Origin: UBA7672 sp963738625
GTDB lineage: Bacteria > Pseudomonadota > Alphaproteobacteria > Caulobacterales > Hyphomonadaceae
NCBI GenBank assembly: GCA_963738625.1
Contig: CAVTXH010000020.1
Location: 186,001 to 250,000 of the forward strand
Reading direction: 5' to 3'
Length of the DNA: 64,000 nucleotides
Shown here: piece after piece, positions 57,333-64,000 of the stretch
How the letters are laid out: each line of letters opens with the position of its first letter
Numbering within the stretch: position 1 is the stretch's first letter
Notes under the pieces: generated by a model
What the model saw: the letters and a program-made list of their open reading frames with translations, nothing else
The model's database searches: none
Told to the model about the DNA's origin: nothing
Translations under genes and position numbers: made by a program

Positions 57333-57872
57333 ATGAGCGATTTTTCTCTTCAACTCAAACAGGCGCAGGGCTCGGACGAATGGGGCTTCATCGTCCGCGA
57401 CCACACCGGCGCGGCGCGCCTTGCGCGCAGGTTCTTTCCGGACCGGCTGACGGCGGAGCTGAGCGGCCAGGCGGCGATACGCGTCATGAAGGCCGAACAA
57501 ACCGACGCAGCCAAGCTGCGCGCAAAAAGCAGGGCGCAGGCCATTGCCAAGCCAAAGCAGCGCCTGTTTCGTCCGTCCGTCCTCCGATTTGTCTTCCGCA
57601 CAAGGCTTTCGCTTGGCGCGCGGCGAAACGCGGCGGCGGCAAACTACGCTGCGGGACAGGGCTCGCCTGTTTCATGGCAGGAGGGGCTGCCGATCGTCAG
57701 GCAGCATCTCGCGCGTGGCCTCAGCTTGAGAGACGCACTGAGGGCTGCGAACGAAAACCTGCGGCTGGCGGGCAACTCCGTGCAGCCGGCGGCGGGGGCG
57801 CTCTCTACCTCTCTCTATGACTGGTACGGGCGCGCGATGAACGCGGAAGCCCGGGCGGCCGGGCGCCACTAA
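57333..57872 (+). CDS. hypothetical protein
   Basis: ATG 57333 has only a weak ribosome site. The 179-residue product is basic (LRAKSRAQAIAKPKQRL and RFVFRTRLSLGARR) with helical ends (GLPIVRQHLARGLSLRDALR). No family, signal peptide or membrane helix was recognised. The antisense frames are poor, and the composition is that of coding sequence, so it is probably real. Confidence 0.5.
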   Translation: MSDFSLQLKQAQGSDEWGFIVRDHTGAARLARRFFPDRLTAELSGQAAIRVMKAEQTDAAKLRAKSRAQAIAKPKQRLFRPSVLRFVFRTRLSLGARRNAAAANYAAGQGSPVSWQEGLPIVRQHLARGLSLRDALRAANENLRLAGNSVQPAAGALSTSLYDWYGRAMNAEARAAGRH

Positions 57873-58038
57873 CCCACGACGCACCAAAATCGCAGGACGT
57901 CGCGATATGCGCGCCCGGAACGACGTAAGTCGCCCGGATGGCGGAATCGCCGCTGCTCAATGTCAGTTACGACGCTGACCGGGCATCTCCCGGCGTGATT
58001 GTCTCCGCCCATTAAAGAGCGCCACAGGAGATAATCAT

Positions 58039-58317
58039 ATGCTCAAACGCTATGTGATCGAACGCGACATTCCCGCCGTCGGGTCGATGACCAAACCTCA
58101 GCTGAAAGGCGCCGCGGAAACCTCGAATTCGGCGCTGTCCAAACTCGCGCCGAAGGTCCAGTGGCAGCATTCCTACGTGGCCAAGGACAAGACGTTCTGC
58201 ATTTACCTGGCGGAAGACGAAAACGCGATCCGGGAGCACGCCAAGCTTTCCGGCTTCCCGGCGTCGAAAATCACCGAAGTCAGCACGATCATAGACCCCA
58301 TCACGGCCGCGAACTGA
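58039..58317 (+). CDS. DUF4242 family protein
   Basis: CAGGAG precedes ATG 58039. The 92-residue product begins MLKRYVIERDIPAVGSMTKP and contains WQHSYVAKDKTFCIYLAEDE and IREHAKLSGFPASKITEV, the ferredoxin-like pattern of DUF4242 (SCO4226, a nickel-binding protein in Streptomyces, belongs to this group). Function here is unknown. It precedes a GlxA-type regulator by 36 bases on the same strand and is probably co-transcribed with it. Confidence 0.82.
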   Translation: MLKRYVIERDIPAVGSMTKPQLKGAAETSNSALSKLAPKVQWQHSYVAKDKTFCIYLAEDENAIREHAKLSGFPASKITEVSTIIDPITAAN

Positions 58318-58353
58318 GTGTGATACAGCCCAAGCGGGGGTAGGCGGCGGCCG

Positions 58354-59373
58354 ATGCTGGATGTCTGTGTCGTTCTTCTGGACGATGGCTATGCCTCGAC
58401 GGCTTTGATGCCGATCGAGGTATTCCACTCTGCCGGAGCCTTGTGGCGCGAGCTCAAGGGCGAAGCCCCTGAGCCGCGCTTCCGTGTCGTCACGGCCTCG
58501 ATCGACGGCAGGGCCGTTCGCAGCCCGTACGCCGGGATGACGATGTCGCCGCAGTATGGCATCGCGGATATCGAGCGCGCGGACATCGTGATCGTGCCGA
58601 CATCGGGCCTCGAACTCGACGGCAAGCTGGCCGAGAACAACGCGATCGTCCCGTGGCTGCAGAAGCACCATGGCGCCGGCGCCTATGTGGCGGGCGTGTG
58701 CATGGGCGCGGCTTACCTCGCCGAAGCCGGGCTGCTGGACGGCAGGCGAGCGACCACGCACTGGGCGGTGGCCGCCGATCTGCGCCGGCGCTATCCCAAA
58801 GTTGACTGGTGCGTCGATCACATGCTCACCGAGGACAATCGCGTGCTGTGCAGCGGCGGCCTCACCGCGGCGGCGGATGTAAGCCTCTACCTCGTCGAGA
58901 AGCTGTGCGGACACGAGATCGCAGTGCAGACGGCGAAGGCGCTGCTTCTGTCGATGCCGCGGACGCACCAGTCCGGGTACGCTGTGTTGCCCTTGTCGCC
59001 GCCGCATGGCGATGACCGCATCCGGCAGGTCGAGGCTTTTATTCAGTCGCGCTTTGCGGACAGCATCAACAACGAGCAGCTGGCTGAGCTTGCTTGCATG
59101 AGCGAGCGCACCTTCCTGCGCCGGTTCAAGGCGGCGACGGGCCGCGTGCCGGCGGCCTACCTGCAGGCCGTGCGGGTGGAGGCGGCGAAGGCGATGCTGG
59201 AGCTGGAGTCGGCCTCGGTGCAGACTGTGTCGCAGAATGTGGGATATGAGGACGCCTCGTTCTTCCGCACGCTGTTCAAGCGGGAGACGGGCATGACGCC
59301 GGCCGAATACCGCGCGCATTTCGCGGCGTTCAACGTGCGCCAGCCGGACAGCGTCGATCTCAGCAAGGTCTAG
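58354..59373 (+). CDS. GlxA family AraC-type transcriptional regulator
   Basis: The 339-residue product has an N-terminal DJ-1/PfpI-like domain (MLDVCVVLLDDGYASTALMP, YVAGVCMGAAYLAEAGLLDG, with Cys in the 'nucleophile elbow' place) and a C-terminal AraC double helix-turn-helix: NNEQLAELACMSERTFLRRF and the signature VSQNVGYEDASFFRTLFKRE. GlxA-type regulators sense small molecules and usually activate neighbouring genes. The small DUF4242 gene just upstream is the only obvious partner. Confidence 0.92.
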   Translation: MLDVCVVLLDDGYASTALMPIEVFHSAGALWRELKGEAPEPRFRVVTASIDGRAVRSPYAGMTMSPQYGIADIERADIVIVPTSGLELDGKLAENNAIVPWLQKHHGAGAYVAGVCMGAAYLAEAGLLDGRRATTHWAVAADLRRRYPKVDWCVDHMLTEDNRVLCSGGLTAAADVSLYLVEKLCGHEIAVQTAKALLLSMPRTHQSGYAVLPLSPPHGDDRIRQVEAFIQSRFADSINNEQLAELACMSERTFLRRFKAATGRVPAAYLQAVRVEAAKAMLELESASVQTVSQNVGYEDASFFRTLFKRETGMTPAEYRAHFAAFNVRQPDSVDLSKV

Positions 59374-59472
59374 TCACCTGCCTGTCGCAATGCGTTTGCC
59401 GAAACGATCCGAGGGTCTGTGACAAGACTGTTGCGGCCTTGCCTGGCCGCCAGCTCGGCGTAGCTTGTCGCC

Positions 59473-59892
59473 ATGCAGATCACGATCACCGTCGCGACGC
59501 GCGGACCGGGACTCTACGAGTTCACCGACGAGGCGGCGAAGTTCGTCCGCAAGTCTGCCGTCGGCGAAGGGCTGCTGACGTTGTTTGTTCAGCATACGTC
59601 ATGCTCCATCGTCATCCAGGAGAACGCCGATCCGGATGTGAGGCGCGACCTGCAGGAATTTTTCCGGCGGCTGGCGCCGCATACTGACGATCCGGCCATG
59701 AGCTGGGTGACGCATCGCACAGAGGGACCGGACGACATGCCGGCGCATATCAAGGCGGCGGTGCTGCCGACGTCGGTGTCGATTCCCATCGTTGACGGCA
59801 GGCCGGCGCTGGGAACGTGGCAGGGCGTCTATCTGTTCGAGCATCGCGACGAGCCCCAGTCGCGGCGCGTGGTGGCGCATATCTCGGGCTGA
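59473..59892 (+). CDS. yjbQ: YjbQ family protein (UPF0047)
   Basis: The 139-residue product has the UPF0047 signature FVQHTSCSIVIQENADPDVR, with conserved His, Ser, Asn and Asp in the active pocket, then SWVTHRTEGPDDMPAHIKA and LGTWQGVYLFEHRD. YjbQ proteins have a weak thiamine-phosphate-synthase-like activity and are trimeric; the physiological role is unsettled. The stop abuts the stop of the converging thioesterase gene. Confidence 0.92.
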   Translation: MQITITVATRGPGLYEFTDEAAKFVRKSAVGEGLLTLFVQHTSCSIVIQENADPDVRRDLQEFFRRLAPHTDDPAMSWVTHRTEGPDDMPAHIKAAVLPTSVSIPIVDGRPALGTWQGVYLFEHRDEPQSRRVVAHISG

Positions 59893-60387
59893 TCAGCCGC
59901 CGGGGTTCAGGATCATGAGCGTCGAGGTGGCGTGGGCGAGGAGCTTGCCGGCCTTGTCGGTGACTTTCGATTCCGCGAGCACGATGCGCGCCCCGCGATT
60001 GATGACGCGGCCTTCGCAGGCGACGGCGCCGCTGTCGGCCATCACGGCGCGCGTGTAGCCGACCTTGATTTCGAGCGTGGTCGGGACTTCGCCGGGGTTC
60101 ATGGTGGTCTGCGCGGCGGTCCAGCAGGCAGCGTCCATCAGCGTGGCGGCGAATCCGCCGTGGACGAGGCCGATCGGGTTGACATGCTGCGGGCCGGGAA
60201 GGCCATCGAAATGGCAAGCGCCCGGTTCGACGGACAGGAGGCGGATGTCCAACAGCGCAGCGATCGGCGCGCGGGGGGCGTTTGCGGCGAGGGCTTTCTG
60301 AAGGCGTTCCAGGCCAGGAAGCTGCTGCCACTCTGGCGGGTGGGTGAACTCCTCCCAGGTGACGGTGTGGCTGTGCGTCTTGTTCAT
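59893..60387 (-). CDS. PaaI-type hotdog thioesterase
   Basis: The 164-residue product has the hotdog core NPIGLVHGGFAATLMDAACW, with the His-Gly-Gly motif of PaaI/4HBT thioesterases, then VPTTLEIKVGYTRAV and ACEGRVINRGARIVLAES. It hydrolyses an acyl-CoA in the cytosol. The substrate is unknown. It lies three bases upstream of the APC permease stop on the same strand, so the permease gene, which starts further upstream, is probably in the same transcript. Confidence 0.88.
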   Translation of the reverse strand: MNKTHSHTVTWEEFTHPPEWQQLPGLERLQKALAANAPRAPIAALLDIRLLSVEPGACHFDGLPGPQHVNPIGLVHGGFAATLMDAACWTAAQTTMNPGEVPTTLEIKVGYTRAVMADSGAVACEGRVINRGARIVLAESKVTDKAGKLLAHATSTLMILNPGG

Positions 60388-60390
60388 GGT

Positions 60391-61800
60391 CTAGGCTGCG
60401 ATGCGGCGGCGAGCGCGCCAGAGATGCATTCCGGCATAGATCACCAGGCCGATGGCGATCCAGATAAAGAAGCGGATCTGCGTGGCGGGCGGCAGGCTGA
60501 TGAAAAGGTAGATGCAGCCGAGAATGGCTATGGGCGCCAGCACCCAGGCGATCGGCGTGCGGAAGGGTCGCGCGCGCGAGGGGTCGCGCACGCGCATCAC
60601 CATCAGGCTGACGGCGACGGCGATGAAGGCGGCGAGCGTGCCAGCGTTGGCCAGCGCTGCGATCTCACCCAGCGGCAGGAGACCGGAGAGAACCGAGACC
60701 AGCGCCGCGGTCGCGATGGTGACGACGACAGGCGCACCGCGCTTTTCGTTCACCGCGCCAAGCCAGCGAGGCAGCAGCCGGTCTCGCGACATGACGAAGA
60801 AGATGCGGCTCTGGCCGAACAGGAAGGCAAGGATGACGGTCGGCAGCGCCAGTACTGCGACACCGGCCACAGCGGTTGCGACTTCAGGATAGCCGAGCGT
60901 GCGCAGGATATGCGCCAGCGGCTCGTCGCTCTGGGCGAAGTCGGCGGGCGCCATGGCGCCGACGGCGGCGGCGGCGACAGCCATGTAGAGGGCGGTGCAG
61001 ACCACCATGGAGCCGACGACGCCAATGGCGAGGTCGCGCGAGGGGTTCTTGGCTTCCTCGGCAGCGGTGGAAACCGCATCAAAGCCATAGAAGGCAAAGA
61101 AGATGATGGAGGCTGCAGCCATGACGCCGATGCGGGCGCCGTCGGCGGTCGTGGTCGCGGCAAAGCCGTTGGGCATGAAGGGCGTAAAGTTTGCGGCGTT
61201 AAAGTGCGGCAGGGCCAGCGCGAGGAAGACCAGCAGGGCGGCGATCTTGAGGACGACCAGCGCGGTGTTGACGGCGGCGCTCTCACGCGTGCCGACGCAC
61301 AGCATGCCGGCGACAAGGAAGAGAATGAGGATGGCCGGCACGTTGATGATGCCGCCCGCATCGGGGCCGGCTGTCATCGCCACGGGAAGCTGGACGCCGA
61401 GGCCATTCAGGAAACCTACGGCATAGCCTGACCAGCCGACGGCGACGGCGGCGCAGACCACGGAATATTCCAGGATCAGCGCCCAGCCGATCACCCAGGC
61501 GACCAACTCGCCGATGGCGACGAAGGAATAGGTGTAGGCGCTGCCCGAGGCCGGCATCATGCTGGCGAGCTCGCCATAGCAAAGCGCGACGCAGGCGCAG
61601 ATCGCTCCGGCGATCAGGAAGGAGATCATCACGGCGGGGCCCGCGCCATCGGCGCCGACGCCGATCAGCGTGTAGATGCCCGTGCCGACGATGGCGCCGA
61701 CGCCCAGGGCCACAAGCTGGATCGGGCCGAGCGTGCGGCGCAGTTTCGGGCCATCGCCCTCATGCGCGGTTTCGATCGGTTTGCGCGTCCACAGCCCCAT
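60391..61800 (-). CDS. APC family amino acid permease
   Basis: A GGAGGG site precedes ATG 61800. The 469-residue product has twelve predicted helices. LVALGVGAIVGTGIYTLIGV in helix 1 carries the substrate-backbone G-x-G motif of APC transporters, and FIAGAICACVALCYGELASM follows. The layout (cationic amino acid transporter/YhdG-like, with FAFYGFDAVSTAAEEAKNPS in helix 6) suggests uptake of a basic or neutral amino acid. The thioesterase gene follows at three bases. Confidence 0.92.
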   Translation of the reverse strand: MGLWTRKPIETAHEGDGPKLRRTLGPIQLVALGVGAIVGTGIYTLIGVGADGAGPAVMISFLIAGAICACVALCYGELASMMPASGSAYTYSFVAIGELVAWVIGWALILEYSVVCAAVAVGWSGYAVGFLNGLGVQLPVAMTAGPDAGGIINVPAILILFLVAGMLCVGTRESAAVNTALVVLKIAALLVFLALALPHFNAANFTPFMPNGFAATTTADGARIGVMAAASIIFFAFYGFDAVSTAAEEAKNPSRDLAIGVVGSMVVCTALYMAVAAAAVGAMAPADFAQSDEPLAHILRTLGYPEVATAVAGVAVLALPTVILAFLFGQSRIFFVMSRDRLLPRWLGAVNEKRGAPVVVTIATAALVSVLSGLLPLGEIAALANAGTLAAFIAVAVSLMVMRVRDPSRARPFRTPIAWVLAPIAILGCIYLFISLPPATQIRFFIWIAIGLVIYAGMHLWRARRRIAA

Positions 61801-61927
61801 GTCGCCCTCCGGTCTGGCGCGGGCACTGAAGCATGAGTTGTGGGGAAAGGCAGCCCCTGGATTCGAGTCGCGCGCGCGGCGGCGATACGCTAATTCCAGC
61901 GTGCATCTTGGTTGAGGGAGTGCGGGA

Positions 61928-62851
61928 ATGACTCATCCCATTCGCGTCGGAATCGGCGGCTGGAGTTTCGAGCCGTGGGACGAGACGTTCTATCCCGCTG
62001 GCCTGCCGAAGTCGCGGCAGATGGAATACATGAGCCGCAAGATGACGGCGGTGGAGGTCAACGCCACCTATTACTCGTCGTTCAAGCCCGAGACATTCGC
62101 GAAGTGGCGCGAGGCGTCGCCCGACGGCTTCATGTTCAGCCTGAAGGCGCATCGCTTTTCCACCGTGCGCAAGACACGCGACGACATGAAGAAGTCGATC
62201 GACCTGTTTCTCGGGCAGGGCGTCACGGCGCTGAAGCACAAGCTGGGGCCGATCAACTGGCAGTTCCCGCCGACGCGGAAGTTCGAGCGGGAATATTTCG
62301 ACGCGTTCCTGTCGCTGTTGCCGAAGGAGAAGGACAGGATCCCGTTGCGCCATGCGCTGGAGGTGCGCAATGCGACCTGCAATGATCCGGCCTTCCTCGA
62401 CCTGCTGTCCAAGCACGGCGCTACGGTCGTCTATGCCGATCATGATGAATACCCGATGATCCGCCACGACGGCGCGGACTTCGCGGTGACGCGGATGATG
62501 CGCGCCCAGCCGGGCGAGGCGACAGGATATCCAAAGGCCGGCATCGATGCGTTCGCCAAGCTCTATCAGGGTTGGTCGAAGACGCAGGACGTGTTCGCCT
62601 TCTTCATCTCGGGTGCGAAGGAGCGCAATCCGACGGCGGCGCTGGCGTTGCAGGAGAAGCTCGGCATCACGCCGAAAACGTCGAAAGAGGCGGACGACAT
62701 GGTTGCGGGGAAGTCGGGCGCTTCCCAAGTGAAGCCACGCGCAAGCGCAGCGGTGAAAAGCGCTCCGGCAAAGAAGGCGCCGGCCAGTAAGGCCAACGCC
62801 GCGAAGACGGTTGCCCCGAAGAAGAAGGCGCCGCCGAAAAGGAAGAGGTGA
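61928..62851 (+). CDS. DUF72 family protein with a Lys/Ala-rich tail
   Basis: The 307-residue product has the DUF72 start IRVGIGGWSFEPWDETFYPA and the motif AVEVNATYYSSFKPETFAKW, then FMFSLKAHRF and LRHALEVRNA, in a TIM-barrel pattern. The last 50 or so residues are Lys/Ala/Pro-rich (VKSAPAKKAPASKANAAKTV and so on), a low-complexity tail like the stretch before rpoD. DUF72 function is unknown. The VOC gene follows after six bases. Confidence 0.9.
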   Translation: MTHPIRVGIGGWSFEPWDETFYPAGLPKSRQMEYMSRKMTAVEVNATYYSSFKPETFAKWREASPDGFMFSLKAHRFSTVRKTRDDMKKSIDLFLGQGVTALKHKLGPINWQFPPTRKFEREYFDAFLSLLPKEKDRIPLRHALEVRNATCNDPAFLDLLSKHGATVVYADHDEYPMIRHDGADFAVTRMMRAQPGEATGYPKAGIDAFAKLYQGWSKTQDVFAFFISGAKERNPTAALALQEKLGITPKTSKEADDMVAGKSGASQVKPRASAAVKSAPAKKAPASKANAAKTVAPKKKAPPKRKR

Positions 62852-62857
62852 GGCGCC

Positions 62858-63247
62858 ATGAGGTTGAACCAGATCACCGTTCCTCTGGTCGACTACGAAA
62901 AGAGCGTCGCATTCTACAAGCTGCTGGGCTTGAAGCTGATCGTGGATTCGCCGCCGCGCTATGCGCGCTTCGAAATGCCGGACGGCGACGGAGGCGAGCC
63001 GGCGACGTTCTCGATCGAGAAGGTAGACGGCTGGAAGGGCGGGGACGGGCCGGAGATCTGGTTCGAAAGCGACCGGCTGGATGAGCTGGTGGCCGAGCTC
63101 AAGGCCAAAGGCGTCAAATTCGAAAGCGAGCCGGAGACGATGAGCTATCTCTGGCGCGTGGCGCACCTGCGCGATCCGGCGGGCAATCGCATCACGCTCT
63201 ACCATGCCGGCGAGAACCGGCGTTTCCCGCCGTGGCGGGTGAAATAG
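62858..63247 (+). CDS. VOC family protein
   Basis: The 129-residue product is a single VOC module: MRLNQITVPLVDYEKSVAFY, then LGLKLIVDSPPRYARFEMPD and VAHLRDPAGNRITLYHAGEN. The likely metal ligands are the Glu/His positions in those strands. It may be a lactoylglutathione-lyase-like or dioxygenase-like enzyme; the exact role is unknown. Its stop is directly next to that of the Rrf2 gene. Confidence 0.87.
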   Translation: MRLNQITVPLVDYEKSVAFYKLLGLKLIVDSPPRYARFEMPDGDGGEPATFSIEKVDGWKGGDGPEIWFESDRLDELVAELKAKGVKFESEPETMSYLWRVAHLRDPAGNRITLYHAGENRRFPPWRVK

Positions 63248-63730
63248 TCAGGACAGCTTTTCTTCCAACCATTGCGTCAGCTGCGCACGGCGCGCGGGTG
63301 TGGTTTTCCGCCCGACCTCCCGGGCGATGTCGGCCAGCGAAACGGATTGCAGCTCCGCTCGCCATGCCGTTTCCGCCTTGCGGAAGACCGAGGTGATCTC
63401 GCACGGCTTGCGAAAGTCCGAACCGGCGCAGGGACCTTGCTGGCGTATCTCCGAACAGCGGAAAGGCGGTTCATCGCCCTCGATCGCTTCGATGATGTCC
63501 CACACGGAGATGTCGCTTGCGGGCCGGGCGAGGCGATACCCGCCGCCGGCGCCGCGCACGGATTCTACCACGCCGGCGCGCGCCAGCGCCTGCATGTGCT
63601 TCGCCATGTAGGCGGGCGCGAGAGAGTGGAATTCGGCAAGCGCCGCGGCGGGAAGGCCGACGCCGGGCGGCAGAGCGGCGAGAAGCGTGCACGCGTGCGC
63701 GGTCCACTCGACGCCTTCACTCATTTTCAT
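63248..63730 (-). CDS. Rrf2 family regulator
   Basis: The 160-residue product has a winged helix (LAPAYMAKHMQALARAGVVE, VRGAGGGYRLARPASDISVW) and the Rrf2 pattern FRCSEIRQQGPCAGSDFRKP followed by Cys, three cysteines that could hold an iron-sulfur cluster as in NsrR or IscR types. Two 17-base operators lie just upstream. The divergent FAD-oxidoreductase gene may be its target. Confidence 0.9.
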   Translation of the reverse strand: MKMSEGVEWTAHACTLLAALPPGVGLPAAALAEFHSLAPAYMAKHMQALARAGVVESVRGAGGGYRLARPASDISVWDIIEAIEGDEPPFRCSEIRQQGPCAGSDFRKPCEITSVFRKAETAWRAELQSVSLADIAREVGRKTTPARRAQLTQWLEEKLS

Positions 63731-63763
63731 CGTCGGGCCATCTCCGGAAGCGATTCCCTATTG

Positions 63764-63805
63764 CGGACATATAGCATCCGAGTTATAGCGGATACAAGAT
63801 ATCCG
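63764..63805. promoter_or_regulatory. two Rrf2 operators
   Basis: CGGACATATAGCATCCG (63764-63780) and CGGATACAAGATATCCG (63789-63805), both 17 bases with CGGA...TCCG ends, centres 25 bases apart, between the divergent Rrf2 and oxidoreductase starts. Confidence 0.7.
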
Positions 63806-63822
63806 ATTAATGGAGGCGCGCC

Positions 63823-64000
63823 GTGGCCGAATCCCAGAGGAAGGTGAACATTGTGGGCGGCGGCATCGCCGGTCTGCTTGCATCCATCGAGCTGGCGCGG
63901 TCGGGCGCACAGGCGACAGTGTTCGAAGCAGCTGCCGAGCTGGGCGGGCGGGCGCGAACGAAACAGGTCGACGGATTTTCGCTGAATCAGGGCCCGCACG
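63823..64000 (+). CDS. FAD-dependent oxidoreductase, N-terminal part (runs off the right edge)
   Basis: GTG 63823 has GGAGG six bases upstream. The visible 59 residues hold the FAD-binding Rossmann motif NIVGGGIAGLLASIELARSG, then VFEAAAELGGRARTKQVDGF and LNQGPH, typical of phytoene-desaturase-like or amine-oxidase-like flavoproteins. The remainder lies outside the window. It is divergent from the Rrf2 gene and behind the two operators, so it is probably controlled by that regulator. Confidence 0.8.
   Translation, partial: MAESQRKVNIVGGGIAGLLASIELARSGAQATVFEAAAELGGRARTKQVDGFSLNQGPH

Overview
This 64 kb window is GC-rich chromosomal DNA from an alphaproteobacterium. The evidence is a dnaG-rpoD pair whose RpoD has the long alphaproteobacterial insert, plus crotonyl-CoA carboxylase/reductase and ethylmalonyl-CoA mutase of the ethylmalonyl-CoA pathway. 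Intergenic inverted repeats starting TCATCCCGGCGAA, common in Caulobacterales and Sphingomonadales, point the same way. The many secreted lipoproteins, esterases, a Rieske oxygenase, a carotenoid oxygenase and several quinoprotein dehydrogenases suggest a free-living, soil or freshwater heterotroph of Caulobacterales/Hyphomonadaceae type. That placement is inference. No tRNA, rRNA, CRISPR array, prophage or intact insertion sequence was seen.

Layout. 1-5 kb: the N-terminus of a Pro-rich PQQ-propeller lipoprotein at the left edge, three lipoproteins (the outer two are diverged paralogues), an exported methyltransferase-like lipoprotein and a decayed IS110-type transposase. 5-19 kb: a cytochrome-PQQ dehydrogenase of the polyvinyl-alcohol-dehydrogenase type, an exported protein of unknown function, an esterase, a TetR/DUF4386 pair with two operator copies, a Rieske oxygenase, a frameshifted GFA gene, an EF-hand protein, two paralogous lipoproteins, an ArsR/SRPBCC pair with a double operator, MsrA, and a carotenoid oxygenase divergent from a TetR gene. 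20-39 kb: ccr, DUF1223, a class IV aminotransferase, a type B carboxylesterase, a D-aminoacylase-like amidohydrolase, ecm, an SGNH hydrolase, DUF3830, GNAT, MarR, gluQ-EamA, a large unknown lipoprotein, a TPR lipoprotein, an M17 aminopeptidase, a small MarR and an NlpC/P60 protein. 39.4-45 kb: a repeat-rich gap, then dnaG and rpoD, with a 145-codon Lys/Ala/Pro-rich open stretch between them.

45-53 kb is the most distinctive part. A second cytochrome-PQQ dehydrogenase gene is broken by one frameshift. Beyond it lies a compact unit: a TetR regulator divergent from a third cytochrome-PQQ dehydrogenase, followed on the same strand by a double-VOC lipoprotein and an alpha/beta-hydrolase lipoprotein. 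All three products carry export or lipoprotein signals, so this looks like an envelope oxidation-plus-hydrolysis pathway. It resembles, but is not, the known PVA dehydrogenase/oxidised-PVA hydrolase operon.

53-64 kb is ordinary accessory and housekeeping content: asparagine synthetase, a YpfJ metallopeptidase, DUF4242, a GlxA-type regulator, YjbQ, a hotdog thioesterase, an APC permease, DUF72, VOC, an Rrf2 regulator with two operators, and the start of an FAD oxidoreductase at the right edge.

Regulation is mostly local. Seven regulator genes have an inverted or direct repeat beside them that reads as an autoregulatory operator; the one beside the 45-53 kb TetR gene is the weakest. These operator calls come from symmetry and position only.
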